Positions 46,576-59,932 of a stretch of DNA of 64,000 nucleotides are shown here, in pieces (positions within the stretch are counted from its first letter, which is position 1; every line of letters starts with the position of its first letter). The position numbers and the translations under genes are program-made. Source of the DNA: Holacanthus passer (lineage: Eukaryota; Chordata; Actinopteri; Pomacanthidae). The stretch covers positions 558,001 to 622,000 of the forward strand of contig JAFREQ010000094.1 of NCBI GenBank assembly GCA_025331565.1. Direction: 5' to 3'. The notes beneath the pieces are model-generated. The model had not been told where the DNA came from. It saw nothing but the letters and a program-made list of their open reading frames with translations, and searched no databases.

Positions 46576-47985
46576 CGGGGTCCACTTTTGGTTCTGGCAT
46601 AATCCATCCACAATGCCTCTGCCTCTCCTCTCTCTCTCTCCCCTCCCACTCCACCTTCAGCCTTCAGTGTGACAGGTCCCAAACAAAGCTCTTAGCGTCT
46701 TCACACGCACTCGCACAAACACACATCATGGAGTAAATATAGGCAGGGAAGAACGAGGGAGGAGTAAAAGACAGAGAAGGAGAGAAATGGAGAGTGAGAA
46801 TTTCAAATAAAAACAGTAAATAGGTTTCCTTCAGCTTAAATTGCTTCTTTTTGACAGCAGCTCAGAAGCGTCCAGCAACGCCGCTGCTCAACAAGACCGT
46901 TTTTCTTTTTTTTTCTTTTGGGCAAGCTGCTGCAGAAAAATGACGGTTTCTGACAGGATGTCGCGCTAAAATAATATGTCTACCTCTTTGTTTGTTTGGA
47001 GCCAAACACAGATGGAAAGAGGGTGTCACACACCTGGCTGCACACCATTAATAAAGACACCTCCACTTTCACAGCACACACTGACTCACACTTCTGCGAC
47101 TCAGAATCAGATTGTGATGCTGGCTGATGTTTTTATCCTCAGTCTATAAGATCTAAATAAAATGAAAGATTTGAGCCAATTTTTACCTGCTGCAGACTCA
47201 GTATTTACTGTACGGCTCCAAAGGGAACTGTATCCCTGGTGGGCTCTCACCTGTGGAGATAATCATCATTCCTGTAATTAATGGGGCCTTAATGAAGGCT
47301 CTGAAACTCTGACTCAGGTCATTAGCTGCAGGCAGAGACGCCGCTGCTGCCGATAAGTGCTACTTTGCTCTCAGCTGTTGCATACCTTTTAGCATGTCTT
47401 TGAATTTCAAAGCTACGGGAGAAAGGAGAGTAATTAAGTGGCCATTTCCAAAACATTATTAGTGAATTGATTAACGCTGCTTGTTTATATTATGGCTGTT
47501 TGGCTTGAGTGTAAAAAAATTCAGCTGTAGCAGGAAAATGTAAAAGAATATGAATGTAGTTTTGCATTTTGTTTAATTCATGAAAGTTTCACTTTGCAGA
47601 AATATGAACAGTTATTTCTTCTTTTATTAAAGAATCGTGTAACAATTATATAACACACATTCAGATTGTTATAGTCTTAAACATATGTAAACCGCCTGTA
47701 GCATCTTCGAATATCTTTATTATTTGATGCTCAGATATCTGGATAAGCATTTATAGTATGCCCAATGTATGAAAGAAAGACTTTCTCTGACGGTGAAGTC
47801 GCCATTTGTGGTCAATGATAACCAACATAACAACCATAATGTCTGTCAGTGTGTAGAATATGTACATTTCCTCCAAAGACTTTGCACATTAGGAAAGAAA
47901 CTCTTGAAAATTTTGACAACAGAAACAGTATACAAGTGCCAAATTTTACATGTCCCATGTCCATGCCTCCCCCTTAAGATACTGG

Positions 47986-48006
47986 ACACACACACACACA
48001 CACACA

Positions 48007-48073
<67 letters not shown>
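47986..48073. repeat. Compound (CA)n(CT)n(CA)n microsatellite
   Basis: CA at 47986-48008, CT to about 48038, then CA to 48073. It creates the long repeat-containing frame 47769-48503, which is not a gene. Confidence 0.95.
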
Positions 48074-48159
48074 CAACATGGCCTGGAAGAGTGTTATGTC
48101 AAGTACCTCCCATCATGCTTTGTTCCTGTGTAGTGAAGTGAGTGAAGCGAATGGCAATT

Positions 48160-49080
48160 CTTCATTCTCACCCTCCCCTCCCACCCCAACTTTCATCCTC
48201 TCCTCCCTCCCTTCCTTCTCACCCCATCCTCCCTCTCTCCCTACTGTGGAGCTTGCACTAATCCGTATTGAGGAAGCCCCCCCACCCCCAAAGTTTCCTC
48301 CCCCGTTCCTTCCTTTCCACCTTAACAGCCTCCCTGTTTCTTTTTTTTTTTTCTTTTTTTACTTCTGTCAGTTTTCACTCTTGTTCACTCCCACCATTCA
48401 AGTCCTGTGCGCCTTATTTCCTCCATATTTCAAAAATTCAAACTGCCGACCGGTGATCCCTTTCTCTCACCGCATGAGAATCGGGGAGCGGCTGGCGGCT
48501 TAGCGCTGACATCCTCCCTCCCTCCCTCCCCTCGTCTCTCCCTCCTTCCCTGCATCGCTATCCACTGTACCGATCAATCAATCTCCATTTCTTACATTCC
48601 ATCTCTCCTCTCCAGCATCCTATCGTGGACCAGAAACAAAGCAGGCTCCCATTATCCCCCCCTGCAACCCACCCACCCACCTACCCTTCAGCTTCCGACT
48701 GGGCCTGGCTGGTTAATCTTCCCGAGGCGTTCAGTGTCTAACCGACCCCCCTGATGCCAGCAGACAAAGAGAGGGCTCCCTAATTCTCCCTTTCTCTCCT
48801 TTACCCTCACCCACCCTCACCCCTTCACCACACCCCCCACTTACATTCTCCATCCACAGGGCCCCAGAACCAGCGGAAAGGCTTTGAAGAGGGGGAACAC
48901 CCCCTCCCAGCTTTTGCCTTCCATCCCTCTGGTACCCCCACACCCGTCAAAAAAAAAAAACCTCCACCACCAAGGCTGTCAGGGTGGCCCTTCCTTCTCT
49001 CCCCCTTTGTGGGGTCCTGTGTACCCCGCTTTACACATCCCAGAACCTTAGCATCCCCCCCCCACCCCCACCCCATCCAG
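48160..49080. repeat. Long C/T-rich low-complexity region
   Basis: About 900 bp dominated by ccctcc, ctctcc and ttcctt words on the + strand, including a tttcttttttt run near 48340-48360, ccctccctccctcc near 48510-48530, an A11-12 run near 48949-48960 and C-runs near 49055-49072 that are quadruplex-capable on the minus strand. Short unique islands lie within it. Confidence 0.65.
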
Positions 49081-52000
49081 CTCATGAAAGACCGACCTGC
49101 TCAAGAATGTTGTTTTTAGCTCCTTCCTTTACTCATTGAGCGGGTGATTGGTGATGTGCCCGGTTTTTGTTGCCCGTATCAATGGTGCCACTTGATGACA
49201 ATTTGGCGGGCGAGACGGCCATTTTTAATCAGACGTTAATTTATTGCGCTGCACCCTTGCTGGCGTGACTTTGGTTAAAGGAATGAGTAGGGTGTTGTGT
49301 AGCTTTTTGTTCCTTGTTTTGTTGGGGAGTGTGGCTAACATTAATAGCGTGTAGCTATAGTCCCTCTTTACAGAGGCCTCCGGTGGCACTGAGCCTCGCC
49401 TGGAGGAAAAGTCCCTGCATTTTGTAAAAGACCTAAACACATCTGAGGACAACCGCATCAGGGTTACAGTCACTTGATCCGCCAATATAATAGATGTACA
49501 GTATGTTCTCCCATACTTACATAACAGGACATCTGGCTTATACGGTGCATTAAGTTGGCTAAATTTGAGATTTACATCCAGAAAAAACTGGGACAATGTT
49601 TTCAGGTCATTTTTACAAAGATGTCCATTTATATACTTCCTAGATAAGGTGCCAGTATACAACAACAGAAGTGCTTGTCTGATGGTCCAATAGTTTGTGA
49701 AACCTTTCCGACAACAGCATCGGAGGAGGCTGCATTTGATCGTCTCTTTACCTTTGTGAAACTTTATGCCGCGAGTGGTCAGGTGTCCTGAGTTGGGAAA
49801 GTAAGCAGTGTTTGAATGTTTCCTTAAGCTCACTTTTTATTCTTTACTCAGCCAGTTCCGGCACTTTTTGTGTGTAAAAACAAGTGCAACATTATGAGAG
49901 GGGGAGATTGAAAATGTGCATTGTTGTGCCCATATTTAAATGATTGTTGTGTCTTGCTGTGTCGCTGTTTGGAACAACGTTTTTTCAAGCGTAACCTGCT
50001 CTTAAGACACCTAAATCCAGGCAGTATTCTCAAAACAGACTAGTTTATGGGACATGTCGTCCAACCTTGTCTGAAGACGAAAGCTTTCATAGCGGTTCTC
50101 AAAGGCAAGATTTGTTGAATCATTCAGATTCTCTGCTTACAGAACTGTGCACTGACAGTTTTTCCTCAAAGGCATTCATGGTGTTATACACATGGAAATT
50201 GTGACAGAGGTACATAGTTGGGTGAAGAGTGAAAAAACAAGGCTCGGGGGAGAAGTTCAAATCCTGCCTACAGTGCCGTCTCAGCTCGACACACCTGGCC
50301 AGTCATAATTGTCGGATTTACGGTTCTTGGAAAGTTAGAAAAATTGTCTGATGCAGTCCCCCCCAGTTCCAGCGTCAGGGAGATATGCGAGAGGGAGTTT
50401 CAGTCGCTGTTCAATGATCTGACAAGAGCTTCATTTTAGGCCGTGTGAAGTCGATAGAAGGCCGGAACAGAGAGGAAGCATTTTCAAATTCGGGTGACTA
50501 TTTATGAACACCAAGATCAGCATGCTCATTCAAAAAGTGAGTCCACAGGTTCCCGTGTAGGATGCCTGACTGGGTGTCGGGCCAGGCTGATCTGCCAAAG
50601 AAGAATGCTGGGAACCTGATACCCGCTCTCACCATATTAATTCACCACACTGGATTTATAGTAAACCGGCGACTAGAAATCTGAGCTTGAACCATGACCA
50701 AAGATCACTTCGCTCGGTCTCCATCTTTCTCTCTATGCAAGCTGCTTTGTCTCACTTGTACAATCTCTTTTCCAAGCCGTCCTCTGTCTGTCCAGCCTGC
50801 AGGTCTTTCTCTCCTTCTCTTTGCCGAATGAGGAAACTTTCATTTATGCTTGTGGCAATCTTTTCAAGTCCTGTCTTCCACTGCATTCCAAAACCCATTA
50901 CCAGTCAGAGCAGAAGGTGGGAGAAAAGCAGCATTGCTGTGTCTGTGGGTGGATACGTACCTGGGTGAATGGCATGTGCACAGCTGGAAAAATGATCCTA
51001 CTTCAAACAGTTGTATGAATCAGAGAGGTATCAGTAACACCACCCACTCAACAGCAATAAAACAAGTGCAGGGAGGGGTTCTGTGTGTGTGTGTCTTACA
51101 AGAAGTGAAACGAAGTTAGTAAAGAAGACATTTAACCAAAGGCAAATTTTGTAGAACATTAACAGAACACAATCTTTTTCCTGGTTTTATGAATGAATGC
51201 GGGCATTGTTCCTGAATTAAAACTTAAACGGCTCTGTATGACTTCTCGGTTTCGTGGCACGTCCTGTTTGTGCCCGGTCCGCTCGACCTCGCAGCAATTG
51301 TGCCAGTTACGTAATTGACGTGCTTCTAAGTGCAGCTGAGGTATGTATAGGGGATTTACATAGATTGGGGTGCACGCTCCAAGAGGGTTGGGGGCCCCCC
51401 AGTCAAATAAGACAAAAACGAGGGCAGGATATGAAGTCAGGGGACTTGAAAATACCACCATTGTGAGTAATGCGGGCCTCAGGCTATCACGGGATACACG
51501 CAGGAGGTGTGTGAACCCTTTTCAGAAGATTCATGTGTGATTAAGTCAAGGCTATATAAGTCACATCCAATATTGATAAAGAGTCGAACAGCTGCTGCTA
51601 CATCTGCATCCAAATTTCATTTCCAGTAAATGCCTGCAACTTAGAAAAAGCAATAACACTCAGAGCACTTCAAACGATCTTCACTGCGCCGGCTTTCTTT
51701 TGTTCTTGCGTATCTTATCACTGCAGGCTCCAATAGAGCAGTGCAGGAAGATCACGTTTTAAGGCAACGTTTACAGCTTATTATCTGGACAATATAAGGA
51801 AAGTGAAGTGTGTTTTCACAGCTCTGTGTATGAGATGATGAGCGTTACGGAGTCATGACACATTAGTGAGAAAAAAGGGAGGTGAAGTTCAAGAACACCA
51901 AGATGATCCCTGTGTCATCAGGTCAGAAAATTCAGGAAGCTTAAAGAGCTGATATTAGAAGTTGTTTGGGTTTATATTAAAAACTGAAGAAGAGCAGTGC

Positions 52001-52679
52001 ATTGCATTTATTGAGATTTGACAACTTGGATCACAAAGTCAGTGTCAGTAGAAACGAGAAATGCAGTCAAATGCTGGAAAAGTGGGCAGTAGATTCAGAT
52101 GAAAACATGAAGTCAGTTTTTTATTTTCCTGTTTTTGTGATGATACAATTTGCTCTGACGGCACGTTGGACCCACAGCCCTCCACAACAGCTTGAGTCCC
52201 AGCTAGGAAAACAGTCACATGTCCCATATACCCAATTTCAAGATATCGTCCAAAGCTCCAAGAGTACTCCTCCATCCTCCAGCGTGCTGTAATTACAAAT
52301 CCTCAAATTGTTATTTATTGCTCTTGATCTCTTAGAAATTAGTTAAAGACCTTTGATACTCAAATGATTGTGTGTTTTTAAGCGCAGGCAGCAAATCAGA
52401 TGTGACCAGGAGGGCCTGAAGTGTAATGAATCGGTGGCTTTTATGGAGCCTGAGCATCAACATGTTACTTAATGATCGTGTTCTTACTGAAAACCAAACA
52501 GGCTGGTTGTTTTGAGCAACAAAGGGATGGAGGAAATCAGCTGCCAATCTGAATCCTGAAGGATGTCCATGCTCCGCAGCTGCATCCTGGATATGGATTA
52601 CATAACCCTAATGTTCATGTATTGTTGTGTGTTTTGACATTTGTCGTTCTTTTTTTTAAAACTCTATTTAGTTGGGGCA

Positions 52680-52880
52680 ACAGCAGGGCAGCGTGGTGAA
52701 TCAGTGGTTAGCAATACGTCCACTCATGCCAGTGTGGGTTTCCTCAAGGTGTTTTTGCTCAAAGACAGGAAGGTGAGCTGGAAACTCTAAAGAGAGTGTT
52801 TCTTTTTCCCAATGCATGCTGGGATAAGTTCTGATCCCAAACAGGAAAAAGCAAGCGTACGTAATAGATGGATTTAGGAG
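52680..52880 (+). mobile_element. tRNA-SINE-like repeat copy, degenerate
   Basis: It starts gggcagcgtggtgaatcagt then ggttagca, close to the head 'ggcggcacggtggtgcagtggttagca' with its tRNA-like A box. Then follow gtgtgggtttcctcaaggtg, a tcaaagacaggaaggtgagc piece, ggaaactctaaagagagtg, and aatgcatgctgggataagtt ctgatccc, matching the body of this widespread fish repeat, with a tail ending gtaatagatggattta (consensus 'ggataatggatgga'). The B box and about half of the body are missing. No target duplication is obvious. Confidence 0.7.
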
Positions 52881-53439
52881 CAGACGGACGAATAAGTGAA
52901 CTGCACTTGAGCCCTTTTTCCTTCCAGGCAATTGGTTAGAAGTTGTACATTCAGACAATTACGGACTATCTGCTGCAACCTCACCAACCTGTTTTCAATT
53001 TGCCTGTAAAGTTTGACTGCTCCTCAAAGCACCATCCTTTACTCTAACTTTAATCAGGGCTGTCAGAGCACATTTTCCATACCCTTGAACCATGCAAATT
53101 AGCGTTTTCCTTAGTACTATTAGCCTGAGGGGGGCTAATATAATTTGTCCATACCTTCATTCTCTGATTTCACCATCGCTCTTTCATATTTCTCTGCCAT
53201 TCGTTACAGCCTACATCCGCGTGAGGCATATCGGACACTCATAAAACATGATTTTAGGGCTAATATAAACCTGTTACGTACATAAAATCAGCATTTAATG
53301 GCTGCCCACATCTAATCTGTAGCGTTGGCTTTGAAAAGGGGAATAAAATGCCGGCTTTGAGGATGATAAAGAGTGATGGTGGGAGCTGTATGGAGAAGCA
53401 AGCATGCGTTTCCCATATCAATCAAGGCCTATGGATGGC

Positions 53440-53720
53440 GAGGCTAGTTAGCAGCTCGTGATTGTTTTGAGGCCCTTGGCTGGGGTTCCAGTGTATCCCC
53501 GAGGCCTGTCCCTTTTGGTTGGCCCAGTGGGGGGCGAGGTGGCGCCTCCGCAGCCCCAAATCCAGCCCACGTTCATGCGTCCGTTCGGATCCATCACTGC
53601 AGGGCGGAGTGGTGGGGCAAGGGCCGGCCTTTGTCCAGCGGCGCATTCTTTGGCCCATTGTGCGCCGACCACAACCATTTAGGGATTTTAAAGGCTCGTT
53701 TGCACAATTCCTTTTGTCAG
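53440..53720. promoter_or_regulatory. GC- and CpG-rich unique island
   Basis: Between AT-rich flanks lies a stretch with many CpGs (ggcgaggtggcgcctccgca, catgcgtccgttcggatcc, agcggcgcattc, gtgcgccgacc). Frames on both strands are open for 70-120 codons, as expected when AT-rich stops are scarce. Candidates are a conserved element, a promoter or an exon of an unrecognised transcript. Confidence 0.25.
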
Positions 53721-56700
53721 CGACCCTCAGCACTGAAAAGCAGGAGAGCAGCGGCAGGGGGAGGGACCAATTTTTTTTTTTTTTCAATGTAAAAAGGAAA
53801 AAAGATGGAAAAACGAAATGAGAGAAAAGGGAAGAGGAATAAAAGTGGGGGTGAAAAATGAGGTTTGTTGTTGATGTTCTTTTTTAATTACATGGAGTGG
53901 CAATAAATCAGTAAATCAGGGCCCTTGACACAATACATATGCTCCCCTACCCCGTCATTTAAGCTCTACGTCTCACCACGTCTTCATGAAAGCCTTGGAT
54001 TTTTTCCTTGGGCAACAGGCAGGCATAGTTTTCTCATGGCACAGAGGCACATGTTGTAATGGGAATACAGATACCGACTCAGACACATCAGATGTTCTCA
54101 TAGAGTAAAACAAATGCTAAACATAACAAGATATGATGGACCCCTCCCAGCTGCCCGTAAGAAAACAACGTCTTATCAGAATATTTTCCCTTTTCTCTGC
54201 ATTCCTGTGAATAAGGCCGAGCTGTGAGGGTCCTTGGTTGGAGAGCTTGTTTTGACTGTGATAAATGTGATGCATATATATCTGTGTGTGCACTGTGTCG
54301 CATAACCCAGATCCTTCTGCATCCTTAATGACATCATAACGTATAGCCAGGATGCTCAGACGTCTGATTCAATGGAGAGTCAGTTAAGTCAATTTGGTGA
54401 AGGTAAACATTGATTACATTTGCAGTGCTGATATGGATCAAGCATCCCTCTCCTCCACTTCCTCCTGGTCCACGTTTTGGTCAGATCTTTTAGTATCTGA
54501 CTCAACCTTCCAAGAGAAATAGAGAACAGTTACTGTATTTGTATTTCATTGTAATATCCCTCTTCTGCTTTATTGTTATATAATACTTTACCCTAACTGT
54601 GGGCGATACTGGCAATATTAAGTTCTGTTTGACACTCTTTATATTCCCTTGCATCTCTGCAGCTTAGTTCAGAGAATTCACACAATAAATATTTGTTATG
54701 TATTTATTTTGTTATTAAAACTGTCTTGTGAATGTTCTTAACAAAGAATCTGGCAAATTACTATTATTAACGATGCATTGGGCTCATCAATCATGACACG
54801 TTGCTCTCCCCTACATGATTAAATTAGCAGTTTTTAATTAAACAAAAAATGGCAATGTTGCTGATTCTGGTATTGCTTGCATCAAATAATGCTGAATATG
54901 TAAAAAAAAATGTCTGAAATTAGAAAAGTTTCTGCATTTTAATGATTAAATATCCGATTAAAGAGTATGTTTTTTTTTTAAGCCAACTTTCAATGTCCAA
55001 CCCAACTTAAAACAATCTCTAACTGAAAGCCAAAGACTTTATTCGTGTCTATGAAGGTAAAGATAATGCATGTAGACAGCTCAGGATCCACTGGTTCTTT
55101 TACACGTCGAACAATATCAACACTTTCCCACGCCTATGGTGACAAAGCAATGTCTTAATACTCCCACCTGATTTATTCATTGATTTGTAATCAGCGAACT
55201 CAATAACCAGATGGATACATTTATGTGCGGATGCAAGGTTTTGTGTCTGTGTGTGTGTGTTGTTGTTGTTTGGTGTTAGGGCTTGCGTTGCACATGAATA
55301 GCCAACCACAGGGGGGTAGATGGTAACACACTAATCTGATGCTGTGGAGGATAGTTAAAGACTCTCTTAGTCCTTTTAAGCACATTGTTATCATCCTGAT
55401 TGGGTTTAGCACTCAAGCAGAAACCAATGCATTCCTTCCTATTGTGTTTCATTCACCGGAAAAGCTGGAGAGAAACAAAAGGCACCGAGCATCACAATCT
55501 GGCCCTATTGTTGCTCATACAGTGACCAACAGAGTCTGTTAGAAAGTTTTATTGACTGGCTTAACACTTGACTGTGAGGAATCTCAGGAATCAATTACTA
55601 TTTATTTTTATTCAAGAGGCTTTTTTTCCGATTGGATTTCTGGATTCTGATCCTCTTCAGGGAAATCGTGAGGACAATGAGCGAGGGTCACGACTTTTGG
55701 CTGAAGAGGTCAGAGTTGAAATGACGTGCAAGGTGGCGATGAAGCAAGTGGAAAAACAAAGGGTTGCTATGGAACAAGCAAATGGTATTTGAGTTAAGAC
55801 CGAGCTTTTGAGAAAAGCTTTAAAGGTAGTTTCGACAGAAACTTCCACGGTACAAACTTGACAGAAGATTATTCAAGATGTTTGAATTTACATGTCTAGA
55901 CAAATGTGAGTTGACTTTTTCTTAATCTATAAGGACATACGTTTCATTCTTTGATGTGCTCTGTTTCTTCTTCTCCGCTTGGACTGTTAAGTCATCTTGC
56001 CAAGTATCTAAATACGTTGTGAGCTGCCAACTTGCACAGGCGTGTTCTTGTGTGAGTCAATGGATGGTATGTGAAGAGAAGAGGAGCTCAAAGCTGATTC
56101 CAGCGATGCGTTGACTGATCCAGCCTTTGAATACGACTGAATTCAGACACACACAAAACAAGGGGTCAAGTGTGTCAGCATGCAAAGTCATGTGTCAGGA
56201 GATGCACCCCACACTGAAGCATGCACATTTATACGAGGGGGGAACGGGCGCACGGTGGCACTGCCTGTAAAGAGCGGACGACCTCCAGTTTCTGTTGGCA
56301 CAACACCTGACCCTGCTACCGCTTCAATATGCATCCTACTTCTCAGCTGTTCCTCCCTTGTTCTCCCTTTCTCTCTGTTTTTTATTATTGTATGGAGCTG
56401 CCCCTTCCAGCAGCAACCCACAGGAAGCCATTCACTTCCTAATTATCTGCACATCAAACAGGGGTCGCCACAGAGACGCAGACCATAAATTCAGCCCCCT
56501 CCCCTCCGCTGTGGTGCGATAGCGCAGCAACAGCTGCCTCTAATTGGGGCTGTAGGTTCAAACTGCAAACATATGACTTCCCTCCCGTTCACTAACACAC
56601 TGTCTGCCTCTGCCGCGGCCGCAACACACACGGACCAGGTCACCGGCACAGACAGGGATGAGGTTTCGGATAAAGAGAGACAGAGAGAGCAGAGAAAGAG

Positions 56701-57409
56701 AAATACACCCATTGATTGCACGGGAAGCTTGGTGTGGTTTTGAGATGGGCTCTGAAGTGGTCCGGTGTGGCCCACTCTCACCGCAGAGACCCTCGGGTCA
56801 ACAGGAGCTCGCCCATATTGACAAAGAGAAAGAGAGGGATGAAGGGAAAAGAGTGACAGGCTGTGATAACAAAGACCACCACAGTGCGGTTTCGTGATGG
56901 CTCTCCGGGTGAAAACCGATGAGTTATCAGATCCGGCTAGACCAGATGTTGCATCGCAAAACCTCTTTTACACTTGTGTAGCAGCTCAGCCACCCGTTAC
57001 TGAAATGTGAGGCACTCCTATCTGTTTCTCCATGTTAAAAAAACATGCTTTTTTTCTATTAATTCTTGCCTTCCTTTATTGGCGAGCCAGAGGTCAGGGT
57101 CACTAACATCTCTCTTTTTGTGCTCAAGAACACTTTAACACGTACAGTACATGGATAGATACACGGCCAAATTGATCCTCATGCGTTAAACCACTGAGAG
57201 ATAATGAGCTATTTCCAACACATGACCAGTGGAGAGGTGTCAGGAGAGGACTCCATTGCCCATAGGGCTGAAGAGGCTTTAGTACCTGCCACTGCCATGT
57301 AAATTGGACCCTTAGAAAGTGAACGAGCCTGCCTATTGTCTCTAATGGCCTCTTGTTAGAAAAGCCGCCTACAGTGTGAATTTGAGTTTGTATGAAGGCT
57401 CCAGGGTAT

Positions 57410-57421
57410 GTGCATATGCAC
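57410..57421. promoter_or_regulatory. Perfect 12-bp palindrome GTGCATATGCAC (POU MORE-like)
   Basis: The core TGCATATGCA matches the palindromic POU-dimer site (MORE, ATGCATATGCAT). A near copy, GTGCATATGCAA followed by AT, lies at 59933-59946. Confidence 0.3.
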
Positions 57422-58055
57422 TTCCTAGCTTCCCTTAAGTTTACTGCATTCAGCAGGAAACACAATTAGCCCAATCAAAGTGAAAGGAGGGGGTCGGGGA
57501 GGGGGGGAGGAGAGCACTGCGTTTTATGAACATGGGTGGTGAAATGGCAGCATTGTGACGGCAGAGGATATTAGGTGCTGGGCGGCAGCTTTTTGATGTA
57601 GAGGAGTCTTTAGAACGCATCTGACTCTTGTTAAAGTGGACCGACGTACAATTAAAGATATATGGCCGGGACAGCCGTGTGATTTGGATACATTAGCGGA
57701 TTAGATTTTAAAGGGAGTTGTTTAAAGGATGGCCAGTAAATACTATTCAGCACTAATGTGTGCTCTCATGTATGCAGTGAATTAGGTATCGTTTAAAAGC
57801 ACCATTTTTAAAAGCATGTTAATGGAAGTCTATTAAAAAGGGATGTTAGGGAGATTAATTATTGGTCTGCAAACTGCTGTGTGTGCAGATCCTCATTATA
57901 GACATAAAGTAATATTCCCAGATGCTACCTCTCTCATTTATCTTTTTTCCGTCTGTCTCTTTGTCTTTTCCTTTCAACCCTCCTCCCACTTCTCTTAAAA
58001 TGCTTTCACATATGGAGCCTTTACTGTCTTTTATGGCATTTTTCAAGGGTTCATG

Positions 58056-58120
58056 TATAAATAAGGAGCTGTCTTGAGCGCGCAGTCAATTTGTGAACGC
58101 TCAAGACGCCCTATTTATAG
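58056..58120. promoter_or_regulatory. Symmetric element: nested inverted repeats with a MEF2-type site
   Basis: GTCTTGAGCG (58071-58080) and CGCTCAAGAC (58098-58107) are perfect 10-bp inverted copies around a 17-bp centre. Outside them TATAAATA (58056-58063) and TATTTATA (58112-58119) are also exact reverse complements. CTATTTATAG (58111-58120) fits the MEF2 consensus. GGAGCTGTC follows each AT-rich box as a direct repeat (58065-58073 and 58121-58129). The right AT-rich box could alternatively be read as TATA-like. Confidence 0.35.
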
Positions 58121-59932
58121 GGAGCTGTCACAAGCTCAAGGGGAAGTAAAGAGCTAAAAAACATTTCTGCTTAAGTTTCGCACTGACATATTCTGTGAAA
58201 AAGTGTATCATCGCTGCTGTTGGAAGTGTCAGGATGCTCGGCTTCTAGTTTCTGGCATCACCAGATGTTAGCAGTGTTGGTGGTATATGAATATATGAAT
58301 TTACGATAATGTTTGTGACATGACAGAAGCTGTTTCTCTTACTGGAACAGTTTGGGATGTTTACCCTTGAAATTTTAGAGTGTGTGTGTGAAAAGGTCTT
58401 AAGAGTCTAGTCTGCAGAGGTCTTCACTATAAATTAGAAAAAAACAAACGGAGGTGACAGCACAGAACTGATGAGACCAAACAGAGTTCATTCAACCTCA
58501 TTCATTCATTCCTTTAATTGTCGTGTGTCAACCAAAGAAAGTCAGAAGAAGAAACTGTTCGTCCACTGTTTTGGTATTTCACTGTGAGACATTCAGAAAA
58601 TCCTAATGAAAGTTTAATCTGTAAATGCATTTTTAAAAATGTACCTGGTTTAGTGTAGACCTGGCCTGGTCGGTTTCGTCCGTCTGCTAGGTGTGAGGAT
58701 GAGAGTAGCTGCTATTGGAGTTATATAAAGGCAAGGGGGCCGGCTATTTAAAAAGTTATTGAATCAGGAAATTCCTCCAACACTCTGGGAGGGGGGGATC
58801 ATTGCAAGGCTTAGCTGACCCTATGTATCCACCCCTCTCATACCCCTGGATGGACTCAAAAGTGGGCTCACTGGATGTCCCTTAGTCAGCACATACAGGG
58901 GGTGCGGACAAAAGCTCCATTCTGCCAACAATAGGGGGCATTTAGACCGTCACATACCCTGGTTGACTCCAAGGCTGGGGATGATGGGGGAGGTAGGTGA
59001 ACGGAGAGAGAGAGTGGAGATAGGAGAGCTTGGAACTTGAATGGAAAAAAAAAGCTATCTATAGAAAAGAGTCAGTGCTGTCCGAAAGCTAAGCTTACCT
59101 ATGGGCCAGATCAAAGGTCAGGGACTAGACACACAGAGGAATCCCTGTGGTAAAGCAGAGAGAAGCAGCGGTGATGGGGGTTGGGCTTAATCACAGAGAG
59201 AATAGACGGCATGGGTACGAGGATCACACAACACAGCCTTTTCATTTGTTTCAATTAGACTGTAGCATTGGCACAGAGGGGGCGAAAAACAGCACTGTCA
59301 TCTGGCGAATATTGATCCTGGCTCAACTTTTGCTGCGGCACCACCCGTCATTCTGCAACACACTGCAGGGGCCAATCAAACATGCAGAAGCACACTGTCC
59401 AGGTAGAAGGTAGCCTGTGTAGCATTGAGCTAATTCTTATGTTTACATCATAAGCATTGGGAGAAAGGAACTCATTGCATTTGCGATGAGCGTCAAGAGT
59501 TGTAAAATCTTGTCTTGAGTATAAACTGCTGTGCGATGTCTTAGCCATGCATGTATTATGAGAACTGGAATGGCCTCCATCGATTCCACTAAAAGTTTTT
59601 TTTTCTCTTTCTGATTGTGTCTCTTTCTCAGAGAGGTTTATTGCCTGTTATCCCCATCTCTCTCCCCATAATTTCTATCTACCGCTCCATTTTGTACTTA
59701 TCATTGAAAGACTCGCTGTGCCATATCAAGCTCTTTTATTAAATCCATGGTATTGGTGTCTAGTGAGCCTTCAGTCTGGACTTCCTGATTTGTATTACTC
59801 ACCTCCACCTGTAGAAAAGCCCCACCAATCCAGTGCTATTTCCAGTCTGAACACACCCTTATTGTGGTGAAGTGACCCGAGAAATGTTTGAGTGACATTT
59901 TTTTGATGAAACGCTTGCATGAGATTTCATAC

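Larger units (their letters stand above)
46132..52679. other. No gene seen
   Basis: Besides microsatellites and the C-rich region, 47225-47400 looks like a conserved element (ataatcatcattcctgtaat, taatggggccttaatgaagg, caggtcattagctgcaggc). 49090-49250 is similar. The 202-residue minus frame at 49225-49833 begins with GTG rather than ATG, has no recognisable domain and is probably fortuitous. Confidence 0.4.

Noticed and set aside
47769..48503. 244-residue + strand open frame, the longest in the window
   Set aside because: It reads through a compound CA/CT/CA microsatellite and C-rich tracts; Thr-His and Leu-Ser runs are the repeat in translation.
49225..49833. 202-residue minus strand open frame
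   Set aside because: It begins at a GTG, shows no recognisable domain or splice context, and has ordinary noncoding composition.
50255..50275. B-box-like GTTCAAATCC on the + strand
   Set aside because: No tRNA fold and no recognisable SINE body around it.
55568..55792. 74-residue + strand frame with a helical, Glu/Lys-rich C-terminal half
   Set aside because: No codon bias toward G/C at third positions, no recognised protein, and the upstream part is AT-rich noncoding.
56510..56580. Possible tRNA-like segment with GTAGGTTCAAACTGC
   Set aside because: The B-box-like word is there, but no acceptor or anticodon stem can be paired and the A box is poor; at most an old SINE fragment.
27963..59117. 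15-bp word GGGCCAGATCAAAGG present at both 27963 and 59103
   Set aside because: As a repeat it is not significant: a shared 15-mer is expected by chance about this often within 64 kb. Kept only as two TCF/LEF-type sites.
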